Source of the DNA: an uncultured Prevotella sp.
GTDB taxonomy: Bacteria > Bacteroidota > Bacteroidia > Bacteroidales > Bacteroidaceae
Length of the DNA: 34,669 nt
Reading direction: 5' to 3'
Assembly (NCBI GenBank): GCA_900314935.1
Contig: OMXE01000025.1
Span: 1-34,669 of the forward strand
Positions 7,701 through 15,371 of the stretch are shown piece by piece (the first letter of the stretch is position 1; every line of letters starts with the position of its first letter). The position numbers were made by a program, and so were the translations under genes. The notes under the pieces are model-generated. The model had not been told where the DNA came from. It did no database searches and worked only from the letters and a program-made list of their open reading frames with translations.

Positions 7701-8399
7701 GCGGTCCTTGTCGTCGTTCAGCGTAACTGCAACGGCATCGGGATCTTTGTCAGCCTTGTCGTTCGACATGGCTGTCTCTGTATTCAAATCGACAACGACA
7801 ACCACTTCGCCGTCCATAGGAATGACATCATCTGACACCTTCTTCCATTTTACAAAATTCTTTACAGTCCTTTTGTAAAGGGTGAAGTTGCTACCAGGGC
7901 TACCAACAACAGCCATATTACCTGCCAATTTGATATAACGATGATCGTAAAAATATAACTTACCTCCATCGTCGCCGTAATCTTCAAACATAAAGTCAGT
8001 TACAGGTTCTGTAACAGTAGATCCAACTACAACACTACTATTTCCACTCTCGTCATACTCGACAGAAATATATTGGATGCCTGCCGGTTTTGCAAATTTA
8101 TAATAGTATGTGTCACCGTATTCTTGCTTTGTCAATGTCCACTGAATGTTCTCAGCCACATCCTCATCGAGGATTATACCGTCGCTGATGGTGATAGGGG
8201 TTGCTAATGCACCCATCAAATTGTCATTTATCAAAGCGAGGTCTCCGCTTGCCAGAACAACAAGGTCGCCCGTGTTCACTTTCGAGAGGTCGGTAACCTT
8301 TACCCATTCGTAAACGTAGTCATCAGCGTTTACATTTCCAATTCCCGCTATGAGACCCCATAGCAGAAATATCGTTTTCAAATAGTTAGCTTTTTTCAT
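4710..8399 (-). CDS. Large secreted Met/Asp-rich protein with Ig-like and OB-fold-like domains
   Basis: 1229 residues using the ATG at 8399; a TTG two codons earlier is less likely. A signal peptide (about 1-26, ending VNA-DD) is followed by two related N-terminal beta modules. A bacterial Ig-like (Big2) domain spans about 360-455 (INWTSSNPDVAEI ... GTTVITATV). An OB-fold-like segment spans about 460-655 (YYIKGKVSKV, YYISDDGT, GDCVVVCGPL), and a second Ig-like region lies near 660-745. Loops carry Met/Asp/Gly/Phe-rich tracts, clearest at about 495-556, 610-636 and 965-1020, with repeated FDMSS/FDMGS units and EEMMGMFGGM. The end (YDLQGRRVV ... GLYIVNGRKVVIK) is the Prevotella sorting tail. 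Its start lies 23 bases after the RND pump stop, so co-transcription with the pump is likely. Role unknown; metal binding by the Met/Asp tracts is only a hypothesis. Confidence 0.8.
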   Translation of the reverse strand: MKKANYLKTIFLLWGLIAGIGNVNADDYVYEWVKVTDLSKVNTGDLVVLASGDLALINDNLMGALATPITISDGIILDEDVAENIQWTLTKQEYGDTYYYKFAKPAGIQYISVEYDESGNSSVVVGSTVTEPVTDFMFEDYGDDGGKLYFYDHRYIKLAGNMAVVGSPGSNFTLYKRTVKNFVKWKKVSDDVIPMDGEVVVVVDLNTETAMSNDKADKDPDAVAVTLNDDKDRILGDVAEKVQWTFKVPSNGPNFQFMTTDGKNYLYADNGLKVGNESDKDRNFTKSFIDNVCYLKITTGEKDYLAGVEESMFSNSWKLKELKDGKPDDAVKDTRFVLFQKVEDPIKKVTIQLAEYYNYDLKNKDQYTLYERDFNEKVTITGAEKSEINWTSSNPDVAEINAQGAITLKKRGTTVITATVALSEYHDKASTKCTLIVDDSSTADLGTLALPLTVAEAKQLAETGKVEHDGTVYLTLEEGVNYYIKGKVSKVNSGMMAMFGDMDFGEMMGGSGSEDSMDDMDFDPEDMEESGFDMSSFDMSSFGFDMSAMFGTSDKVTYYISDDGTKDGQMKVINGCGTLSDESTGGTMVFNTIPKLSPGDCVVVCGPLVYTEDTSMFSGMMGGGSGDTKMSGKVDEMNYLAVYDPTLLIKDDKDGVVDNNIEIYVNKTLDGQSVYEIDNIFDYFDDEVKIPTTAKIEKATFKSSDEDIAKCEESEDKTTTIITGVNEGKAKITVKVKVVLQEADDQADPKVEEKSYTMKRKFKLIVKTRDVEPAGKYAGDYVLTTSTDYLTEGARLILVGTRVKEDKESTEKTYTDYVMVENNAMMGGGKNGSKYEFEEGDNTKELIPCEKAPKGTLEVVLEPAGDDGSWYLNVGKDENGDNLYLYASDTSEDKEEEQGDEQGDNKFDINKIMEMISPSSGLKTGTMAAATADSCKATISITENIATISFPKTQGKNNTIMLSSSFDMEEMMGMFGGMGGNNNEEQDPDDPNQEDPNEEESTFDMGSFDMFMAAFNTKKEGEADDKKAFMPRIYRFVPDESFGIKVGESGWSSIVTYNDVTIPENLEAYVVTKVREAGTDKTAILAPAEGLKGGHPYLLHTENPGSFTLTLSNAVDAPVKNLLQVSDSKTGDGVFVLAKPEGQEAAFYVWDGGLLGSGRVYLPAESGTSLARILIDFYDEPVGIATGITDVKQSSDMKAYDLQGRRVVAPKGQVQKGLYIVNGRKVVIK

Positions 8400-8422
8400 A
8401 TTCAAATGTTATTAAGTTTTGG

Positions 8423-11400
8423 TTATTCTTGAGTTATTTCTTCACTAACAGCTACTTCACTTGCAACTTCTATAGTTTTCCCCTGGTACTTCTCGTGCAG
8501 TTTCTGGAACACGATGAAGAAGACGGGTACAACGAAGAGCAGGGCTACAGTTCCTACTGACATACCGCCCACAACGCCAAGAGCAAGGGCTCGGTTACCA
8601 TTAGCACCGGCTCCACCTTCGATGATGAGTGGAATCATACCAGCAATCATGGTGAACACCGTCATCAGGATAGGACGCAGACGTTCCTTACAAGCCGCAA
8701 AAGCTGCATCGCGGATGCTCATGCCCTGGGCACGACGTTCGGAAGCGAACTCGGTAATCAGGATGGCGGTCTTAGACAACAGACCGATCAACATGATGAC
8801 ACCCGTTTGCAGGTAGATGTTGTTGTCCATGCCCGGCAAGTGAACCAATGAACCCAGGTAGGCGCAGACAAAAGCTCCCATCAGACCGAACGGCACACTG
8901 AGCAATACAGCCCATGGGGTGAACCACGAGTTGTAGAGCGAGGCCAGGATGAGGTAGATGAGAATGACACATATTATATATATAAGGGCAGTGGTGTTCG
9001 AGCCAGAGGCTTCCTCCAACTCGCGCGACATACCGCTGTACTCATAGCCATAGCCTTGGGGCATCGTCTCCTTGAACACCTCGGCAATCACCTTGTGGGC
9101 ATCGCCCTCGGTATAGCCGCTGGCTGCCTGCACGAAACAGGTGATGCTCTGGAAGAGGTTGAAGTGCTCTACGCTCGAGGTTCCTACAATATCACGCAAG
9201 GTGACGAACTCTGAGATAGGAGCCATCTTTCCACCACGCACCTTCACGAAGATGTTGTTCAGCGAAGAGGGGTCGAGACGATATTCGGGCGAGGCGCTTG
9301 CCATGATGCGATACACCTTACCGAACTGATTGAAGTTACCCACATAAGAGCCACCGCAGTATGCTCCCAACGTCCTCAGAACAACAGCTGGTGACACACC
9401 AGCACGGTCGCACTGGGTTGCATCAACATCCACCTGATATTTCGGGAAACGCTCTGAATAGGACGTCATGGCCATACTGATTTCAGGACGCTCGCCTAAC
9501 TTGGTCAGGAAATTAGTGGCCAGCTTGGCAAACTCCGACAAATCGCCGTCGTTCAAATCCTGCAGCACCAGGTTCACACTGTTGTTCGAACCATAGCCAG
9601 GTACCTGTGGCAACTGGAAGGGCATCACCTGGACGTTCTTGATTTCCTTGCAGGCGTAGTACAAACGACCGATAACCAAGTCAACATAATGGTTGAAGCC
9701 TTCACGCTCTTCCCAAGTCTTCAGACGGAGAATCAAAGTGGCATAATTTGGTCCTGAGCCCGACATCATACCATAGCCACAAGCAGTGGCAAAGCTCTCC
9801 ATCTCGGGAATCTCCTGAACCTTGGCCTCTACCTTCTTCACAATCTCACGCGTTTCATGAAGTGTTGTTCCCTCAGGAGCTCGGATCTCTGCGAGGATAA
9901 CACCCTGGTCTTCCTGAGGAACAAGTCCTGATGGCAGGTTCTTCATGAAGAAGATGAGCAGTATGGCTGCAATAGCCAAAAGACTCCATGCCAAGACGGG
10001 GCGCTTGATGAACTTCTGTACGCTCTTGGAATATTTCTTATAGATAGCGTTATAGCTGGTGGTGTAGGCCTTCTTCGTATAGTAGGTAAGACTCTTGCGC
10101 TCGCTTTCTTTCTCGGTTACCTTCAGCATGATGGCACAAAGGGCAGGACAGAGCGTCAAGGCTGATACACATGACAAGCCGACTGCCGAGGCAATGGTTA
10201 CACCGAACTGGGTGAAGAATGAGCCTGAGGTGCCGGGCATGAAGGCCACAGGGATGAATACGGCCATGAATACCAAGGTACACGAAACAACAGCCACCGA
10301 CACATCGCTCATGGCTTCGCGAGTGGCCTGCTTGGCATCTGTAATACCTCCCTCCATCTTCGCCATCACAGCCTCAACCACCACAATAGCATCATCCACT
10401 ACCGTACCGATGGCCAATACCAAGGCGAACAGCGTTAATATGTTTAGCGAGAATCCTGCCAAGGAAACAATAGCAAAGGTTCCCAACAGGGATACGATAA
10501 TCGAGATAGACGGGATGATGGTGGCCTTGAAGTTCTGCAGGAAGAAGAACACCACAAGGATTACCAGGATGATGGCAATGATAAGTGTTTCGACTACGTT
10601 ACCGATAGCAGCATAGAGGAAGTCGTCTGACGTTTCGAGCTTCACAAACTCCAAACCTGCCGGCATAATCGGCTTCAGGTCCTCGTAGAGTTGATCTATG
10701 CGGGCATTCACCTCGGTAGCATTGGCGCCAGGAGCCTGGAACACCATGAAGATGGTACCGGGCTTGCCACCGATGTTGGAGATGAAGTTGTAGCTCATGG
10801 CGCCAATCTCCACATTAGCTACATCACTCAGATGAAGCAAATGACCGCCGTCGTTGGTCTTGAGCACGATGTCATTGAACTCCTCGATGGTTTTCAGCGT
10901 TCCCTTGTACTCCATCGTGTATTGGTAGGAATTTTCCGACTGGGCTCCTAAGGAACCGGTGGCAGAAACGAAGCTCTGACCGCCGATGGCTGCAAACACG
11001 TCGTTGGGCTCCAAGCCATACTGTGCCATCACATCGGGCTTCATCCAGATGCGCAGCGCGTATGTGTTACCTAATGCCATCACATCACCTACGCCAGTGA
11101 TACGCATCAGACGCGGTTTAAGGTTGATGTCGATGTAATTGGCCACGAAGTCATCATCGTACTTGCCGTCAACACTCCTGATGGCTCCGATCTGCAGGAT
11201 GTTACTCTGCTGCTTCATCACCTGAACACCCACCTTGGTTACATCGGCTGGTAGTAGCGCTGAGGCTCTGCTCACGCGGTTCTGAACATTGACCGCAGCA
11301 ATATCTGGATCGGTTCCTTGCTTGAAATAAACCACAATGCTGACATCACCTGATGACGAGGCAGAGCTGGTCATGTAGGTCATGTCGGGCACACCATTGA

Positions 11401-11608
11401 TATTCTCCTCCAGCGGTTGCACCACCGACTTCATAATGGTGTTGGCATCGGCGCCTGTGTAGCTTGTGATGACACGCACCGTGGGCGGAGCAATATTAGG
11501 ATATTGCTCGATGGGCAAACTTTTCATGCAGATAAAGCCCACCAGCGCTATCACGATTGAGATGGCACAAGCCATCACGTATCTGTTGATGAAAATGTTA
11601 TTCTTCAT
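8423..11608 (-). CDS. RND efflux pump, inner-membrane subunit (HAE1/AcrB type)
   Basis: 1061 residues, full length for the hydrophobe/amphiphile efflux-1 family. These proton-driven pumps form trimers in the inner membrane and export drugs, bile salts or lipids through a fusion protein and an outer-membrane duct. Visible signatures are the first transmembrane helix (10-28), the LP(I)EQYP motif after it, and the proton-relay pair Asp405-Asp406 in GTVVDDAIVVVEA of TM4 (AcrB Asp407-408). A TM10 lysine sits in LLSKTAILITEF (AcrB Lys940), and the ending GMSVGTVALLFVVPVFFIVF is typical. The twin aspartates in this context argue for a drug-type rather than a heavy-metal (HME) pump. It sits 72 bases after the fusion protein gene on the same strand. 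Substrate not predictable from sequence. Confidence 0.96.
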   Translation of the reverse strand: MKNNIFINRYVMACAISIVIALVGFICMKSLPIEQYPNIAPPTVRVITSYTGADANTIMKSVVQPLEENINGVPDMTYMTSSASSSGDVSIVVYFKQGTDPDIAAVNVQNRVSRASALLPADVTKVGVQVMKQQSNILQIGAIRSVDGKYDDDFVANYIDINLKPRLMRITGVGDVMALGNTYALRIWMKPDVMAQYGLEPNDVFAAIGGQSFVSATGSLGAQSENSYQYTMEYKGTLKTIEEFNDIVLKTNDGGHLLHLSDVANVEIGAMSYNFISNIGGKPGTIFMVFQAPGANATEVNARIDQLYEDLKPIMPAGLEFVKLETSDDFLYAAIGNVVETLIIAIILVILVVFFFLQNFKATIIPSISIIVSLLGTFAIVSLAGFSLNILTLFALVLAIGTVVDDAIVVVEAVMAKMEGGITDAKQATREAMSDVSVAVVSCTLVFMAVFIPVAFMPGTSGSFFTQFGVTIASAVGLSCVSALTLCPALCAIMLKVTEKESERKSLTYYTKKAYTTSYNAIYKKYSKSVQKFIKRPVLAWSLLAIAAILLIFFMKNLPSGLVPQEDQGVILAEIRAPEGTTLHETREIVKKVEAKVQEIPEMESFATACGYGMMSGSGPNYATLILRLKTWEEREGFNHYVDLVIGRLYYACKEIKNVQVMPFQLPQVPGYGSNNSVNLVLQDLNDGDLSEFAKLATNFLTKLGERPEISMAMTSYSERFPKYQVDVDATQCDRAGVSPAVVLRTLGAYCGGSYVGNFNQFGKVYRIMASASPEYRLDPSSLNNIFVKVRGGKMAPISEFVTLRDIVGTSSVEHFNLFQSITCFVQAASGYTEGDAHKVIAEVFKETMPQGYGYEYSGMSRELEEASGSNTTALIYIICVILIYLILASLYNSWFTPWAVLLSVPFGLMGAFVCAYLGSLVHLPGMDNNIYLQTGVIMLIGLLSKTAILITEFASERRAQGMSIRDAAFAACKERLRPILMTVFTMIAGMIPLIIEGGAGANGNRALALGVVGGMSVGTVALLFVVPVFFIVFQKLHEKYQGKTIEVASEVAVSEEITQE

Positions 11609-11635
11609 TCTCGGATTCTTGATGTTTAGTTATTT

Positions 11636-11669
11636 CGTTATCACGTTATCACGATGTTACGTTATCACG
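11636..11669. repeat. Three copies of CGTTATCACG in the MFP-RND gap
   Basis: Perfect copies of the 10-mer CGTTATCACG lie at 11636-11645, 11644-11653 and 11660-11669, filling much of the 72-base spacer between the fusion-protein stop and the pump start. A related GTGATAAC occurs near 15363 in the gap before the patatin gene. It may be a slipped repeat or a regulator or translation-related site; no function can be assigned. Confidence 0.65.
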
Positions 11670-11680
11670 ACATAACGACT

Positions 11681-12853
11681 TTACTTCTCTTCAGCAGGTT
11701 GAGCAGGAAAGAGTACACGCTGACCTTCCTGGACATTGTTGGCACCTTCTGTCACAATTCTGTCACCCACCTTAAGACCGTTCGTAACGATTACGTTCTT
11801 TCCGTCGCCGGCTGCGGTCGTGGTTACTGTAACAGCTGTTGCGGTACTGTCGGCCTTTACCTTATACACCAAGGATTTGTCCTGCAGACGAACCACTGCA
11901 TTCTGAGGAATCACCATCACGTCCTTCTGCTGAAGGGGAAGAACTACAGTTCCCTGTACACCAGAGAACAGATGACCTTCGGGATTGGGGAACGAGGCCT
12001 TGCAGCCCAACGAACCGGTGGCAGCATCTACAACACCCGTCAGACTGGTAATACGTCCCTTGTGCTGATATTCTGTACCATTCTTCATCACGAATGTCAC
12101 ATCGGGCAATGCAGCAATATGCTGTTCTTTCTGAACTCCCTTCATGCCGGCCTGCACCTGCATCTCGATAATAGCCTCTGATACAGAGAATTCTGCATCC
12201 ATCTTCGTATTACCACTGAGGATGGTGAGGTAAGAAGCGGGGGAAACCTGATCGCCTGTACGAACGGGAATTTCACCGATTACGCCTGATACAGGGGCTG
12301 TAATGGTACAGAAACCGAGGTTCACCTTGGCGCGGTTCACAGACGATTGTGCCTGAGTGACGGCTGCCTTGGCCTGACTGACGGCTGCTTGGGCTTGATT
12401 GTAACTATTCCTTGAGTTTTCCAACATGTAACTGCTCACAATCTTCTTGTCGAACAGGTTCTTGTTGCTCTCGAATTCCAGTTTAGCACTGTTGGCTTGG
12501 GCTTGGGCGGCCGTAAGATTGGCTTGGGCGGCCTGGAGGTTGGCACGGGCGGCTTCCACTTCGTGCTGTGCATTGCGGGAGTCGATAACAAAGAGCGTCT
12601 GACCCTTCTTTACCTGCTGACCTTCAGTCACGCAGATCCTCATCAACTGTCCACTCACCTGTGGGGTGATGGTCACGTCTGACTGTCCCTTCAACTTGGC
12701 ACTGAACTTCATGGGCACTTCGATATCTTTCTTTTCCACCGTCATCGTCTCATACGATGAGGGAACTTCCTTGGGAATATCCAGTCCGCAGGCTGTCAAT
12801 CCCATTGCCATGCTGAGCAAACATGCTAATTTGATAGATTTCTTCTTCTCCAT
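11681..12853 (-). CDS. RND efflux membrane fusion protein (AcrA/MexA type)
   Basis: 390 residues. The periplasmic adaptor links the RND pump to its outer-membrane factor. A lipoprotein signal ends in lipobox LTAC (Cys22). It is followed by a barrel-sandwich (lipoyl-like) half (DVTITPQVSGQL ... VTEGQQVKKGQTLFVID). A long Ala/Gln-rich helical hairpin (about 77-165) comes next, then the second lipoyl half (ITAPVSGVIGEIPVRTGDQV), and finally beta-barrel and membrane-proximal domains. Length and domain order are normal. It is the first gene of the operon, with a -7 element about 118 bases upstream. The leader between that element and the ATG is AT-rich with no recognised motif. No regulator gene of the TetR or AraC type is adjacent. 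Confidence 0.95.
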   Translation of the reverse strand: MEKKKSIKLACLLSMAMGLTACGLDIPKEVPSSYETMTVEKKDIEVPMKFSAKLKGQSDVTITPQVSGQLMRICVTEGQQVKKGQTLFVIDSRNAQHEVEAARANLQAAQANLTAAQAQANSAKLEFESNKNLFDKKIVSSYMLENSRNSYNQAQAAVSQAKAAVTQAQSSVNRAKVNLGFCTITAPVSGVIGEIPVRTGDQVSPASYLTILSGNTKMDAEFSVSEAIIEMQVQAGMKGVQKEQHIAALPDVTFVMKNGTEYQHKGRITSLTGVVDAATGSLGCKASFPNPEGHLFSGVQGTVVLPLQQKDVMVIPQNAVVRLQDKSLVYKVKADSTATAVTVTTTAAGDGKNVIVTNGLKVGDRIVTEGANNVQEGQRVLFPAQPAEEK

Positions 12854-12970
12854 TTTTAGTTTTTTCGTTTATATTTTTTTATTATGTTTTATGCAGTTAA
12901 TGAATAATGTGTGGTCTTAATAAGTATAGTAGTTAATGCGTCTCTTTCTCAAGAGGTATATATTTGGCTA

Positions 12971-12978
12971 CAAAGGTA
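12971..12978 (-). promoter_or_regulatory. -7 element for the RND efflux operon
   Basis: On the minus strand this reads TACCTTTG, a full TAnnTTTG match. No TTTG is found at the usual distance upstream, so the -33 element is weak or absent, which could mean activator dependence. It lies immediately after the T-tract of the terminator for the preceding patatin gene. Confidence 0.55.
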
Positions 12979-12980
12979 AT

Positions 12981-13027
12981 AAAAAAAAGTAAAGACCCAC
13001 ATTTTTTTTACAAAAAAAGTGGATCTT
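12981..13027 (-). terminator. Rho-independent terminator after the patatin gene
   Basis: On the minus strand, AAGATCCAC (13019-13027) pairs with GTGGGTCTT (12992-13000) through nine positions with one wobble. The interior T7/A8 run extends the stem. The hairpin is followed by TAC and a run of eight T (12981-12988). It starts about 22 bases after the patatin stop codon and separates that operon from the efflux operon. Confidence 0.8.
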
Positions 13028-13049
13028 ACATGATTTTTTCAGATTTTTC

Positions 13050-15353
13050 TTAGAACACAAATCCAATGTTCAGGTAGACGTAAGGCGACTTGGTGCGGTT
13101 ACTATAGCCGACGACAGCTCCTACAGGGCCGAACATGGTGTTGTAGAAATAGGATCCCTGAACACCGATAAGCGTACGACTGTCGAGCAGTTCCCTCAGC
13201 TTTTCGGCATGCTGACCTGTTGCCACCTTGAACAAGATGTAGTTGTTGCTGCCGATCCGTTGTTGTGCCTGTATATGGGCGGCCAGGAACTTATTCTTGA
13301 CATACTCCATATTACCGATACCGGCAAAGGGCATCTGCTGATCTACATAATGACCAAACCAGTCGCCACCAATGGTATTACCGAACGGGGCCGAATTGAA
13401 ACCAAAGAGCAGACGACCATAGAGCATGGGCTGAATGGTTAAACGACTGCCTATAGGGAACGACATTCGCCAGTCGGCGCTCACCTCACTCATACCCACT
13501 TCGTCTTTGAGTTTGGTGAAGTTATCGGTAAGATAGGCGTATTCCGCATTGAACCGCGTACCAGTCGTGGGGAAGTACCAATTGTCCTCGCTGTTGACAT
13601 TCAATCGGGCACGGTAGCTGAAGAAGTGCTCGTTTTCGAGTGTCATCTGTATGGAGTTATCGGAGCCGAGTTTGTCGCGATAGTGCATGTAATCCCAGCG
13701 AAGACCCATCTGCAGGTTGATATGACTGAAGCTGAAGTTGATGGGCAACAGTTCTCCCTGGAACTGATTGTAACGGATGTTATAATCGAGATCGCCATTC
13801 CTATATACATCCAAGTCGTTACGACGGAAAGAATAGCTGAGCGTGGGTCGTGTGAAGCTACTGGGGTGGACGGTGAGCTCACCGCGAGCCATGAGTCGTT
13901 TGCCCAATCGCAGCGTGATATCTGTATTCACAGGTATGGCCGCCTTCAGCGGAATATCAAGTCCTATCTGCAAGGCTGCATACTCCTCGTTGTCGTAACG
14001 CACGCCTCCATGTATCTGCACTGTCTTACGTTCACCTGCTGTGAGCACCACACGCACACCATCGGCTTGTCCCCATATACTATCTTGGGTGTTCCAGATT
14101 CCAGGAATCCTCATGCGCCGAGTAACCTCAGGCAGATGTTCGGGCACCAAACGGCATTCTGCTGTCTGGTAGAAAAGATCCACGCGCATAGATGTAGTAA
14201 GCTCTTGTTCCAGCTTGGCGTCGATACTGTCTTTATTGGCCAGTTTCTTATCCAGTCCGAATTTCTGACGAAGGAAGCGTTCATCCTTCGGTGTCATATT
14301 CTCAAACGTATAGCCAAGGATGCGGTGCTTATCAGTCATCACGCCCGGACGAATAGGATGGAGAATTTCAGGCTGGTACGACTTCTCCACACCGATGCGC
14401 TCTTTCAAGGCGATGAGTTCATCCCAATGACGCATGGCTTCCTCCTCACCACGACGTATCAGCGTGTCGATGGCTGCCTGAGAGAAGCTGGCCGGAGTAT
14501 AACCCTTGGTGTCCACCTTCATGTGCAGATCGGTGATGGCTACATTATCATCATACTTGTTCTTACAGTTTATATCAATAATCTGATTCAGAATACTCAT
14601 CGTTCCACCTAACTCCTCGGCGGTCTTCGGGGCGCCCTGAACAGATACGCCGATAACGATCTCGGCTCCCATCTCACGAGCAATATCGGCAGGGTAGTTA
14701 TTCTTCAAACCGCCATCTACCAACACCTTGTCTCCCATTCTCACCGGTGAGAAGGCTGCAGGGATAGCCATCGAGGCACGCATGGCCTGCGGTAATCGTC
14801 CACTATGGAACACCACCTCGCTATTGTCGATAATATCCGTAGCCACGCAAGCAAATGGTTTGGGCAGGTCGGTGGAGAAGTTCAGCGAGTCGGTAAACCC
14901 GAAGCACAACTGCTGGAACAGCTCGGCCAGGTTCTTACCCTTGATGATACCACCTGCATTCATGTCGCGCTTACCGATGGTCAGGCCCGACGTGAAGAAA
15001 TAGGTGTTCTGTTTCTGGCGGTCGATAAGACTCTGACGACTCATATCTTCCTTGTCGGTAATGACGTAACTCCAGTCTTGTACCCTTACCATCGAGTCGA
15101 GTGAGTTGGCGTTGTAGCCGATGGAATAGAGTCCGCCAATGATGCTACCCATCGACGTTCCTGTAACGATGTCTATGGGGATTCCTGCCTTCTCAAGCAC
15201 TTTCAGCGCTCCGATATGCGCCATACCCTTTGCGCCGCCACCGCTAAGAACGACGGCCACCTTTTTCCTTGGAGGTTCCTTGCTGTCGTCCTGTGCCATC
15301 ACAGAACCGCTTACCAGTACGGCAGCAATGAGTAATAATAGTATCTTCTTCAT
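13050..15353 (-). CDS. Patatin-like phospholipase with Omp85-type barrel (type Vd-like)
   Basis: 767 residues. A signal peptide (1-20, SVMA-QDD) is followed by a patatin domain (about 31-225). It has the oxyanion motif SGGGAKG (37-43), nucleophile Ser67 in GTSMG and catalytic Asp213 in DGG, so the Ser-Asp dyad is intact. After a linker, a POTRA-like segment precedes a C-terminal half rich in alternating aromatic beta strands. That half includes TGTRFNAEY and ends YVYLNIGFVF, with the terminal Phe usual for outer-membrane barrels. This architecture matches PlpD of Pseudomonas (type Vd autotransporter) and its Bacteroidetes homologues. Expected activity is phospholipase A1/A2 or lysophospholipase at the outer membrane. 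Whether the patatin domain faces the surface or is released cannot be seen. It lies 18 bases after the gene at 15372-16451 and ends at a strong terminator, so the two form an operon. Confidence 0.9.
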   Translation of the reverse strand: MKKILLLLIAAVLVSGSVMAQDDSKEPPRKKVAVVLSGGGAKGMAHIGALKVLEKAGIPIDIVTGTSMGSIIGGLYSIGYNANSLDSMVRVQDWSYVITDKEDMSRQSLIDRQKQNTYFFTSGLTIGKRDMNAGGIIKGKNLAELFQQLCFGFTDSLNFSTDLPKPFACVATDIIDNSEVVFHSGRLPQAMRASMAIPAAFSPVRMGDKVLVDGGLKNNYPADIAREMGAEIVIGVSVQGAPKTAEELGGTMSILNQIIDINCKNKYDDNVAITDLHMKVDTKGYTPASFSQAAIDTLIRRGEEEAMRHWDELIALKERIGVEKSYQPEILHPIRPGVMTDKHRILGYTFENMTPKDERFLRQKFGLDKKLANKDSIDAKLEQELTTSMRVDLFYQTAECRLVPEHLPEVTRRMRIPGIWNTQDSIWGQADGVRVVLTAGERKTVQIHGGVRYDNEEYAALQIGLDIPLKAAIPVNTDITLRLGKRLMARGELTVHPSSFTRPTLSYSFRRNDLDVYRNGDLDYNIRYNQFQGELLPINFSFSHINLQMGLRWDYMHYRDKLGSDNSIQMTLENEHFFSYRARLNVNSEDNWYFPTTGTRFNAEYAYLTDNFTKLKDEVGMSEVSADWRMSFPIGSRLTIQPMLYGRLLFGFNSAPFGNTIGGDWFGHYVDQQMPFAGIGNMEYVKNKFLAAHIQAQQRIGSNNYILFKVATGQHAEKLRELLDSRTLIGVQGSYFYNTMFGPVGAVVGYSNRTKSPYVYLNIGFVF

Positions 15354-15371
15354 TTCTTTATTGTGATAACC

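Noticed and set aside
8423..12853. First RND system as a heavy-metal (HME) exporter because of the Met-rich neighbour
   Set aside because: The pump has the twin Asp in TM4 and the TM10 Lys typical of HAE1 drug pumps; metal export is not supported by the pump itself.
13626..14612. A 328-codon open frame on the plus strand
   Set aside because: Antisense to the patatin-barrel gene, which has clear catalytic motifs; no family resemblance in the antisense product.
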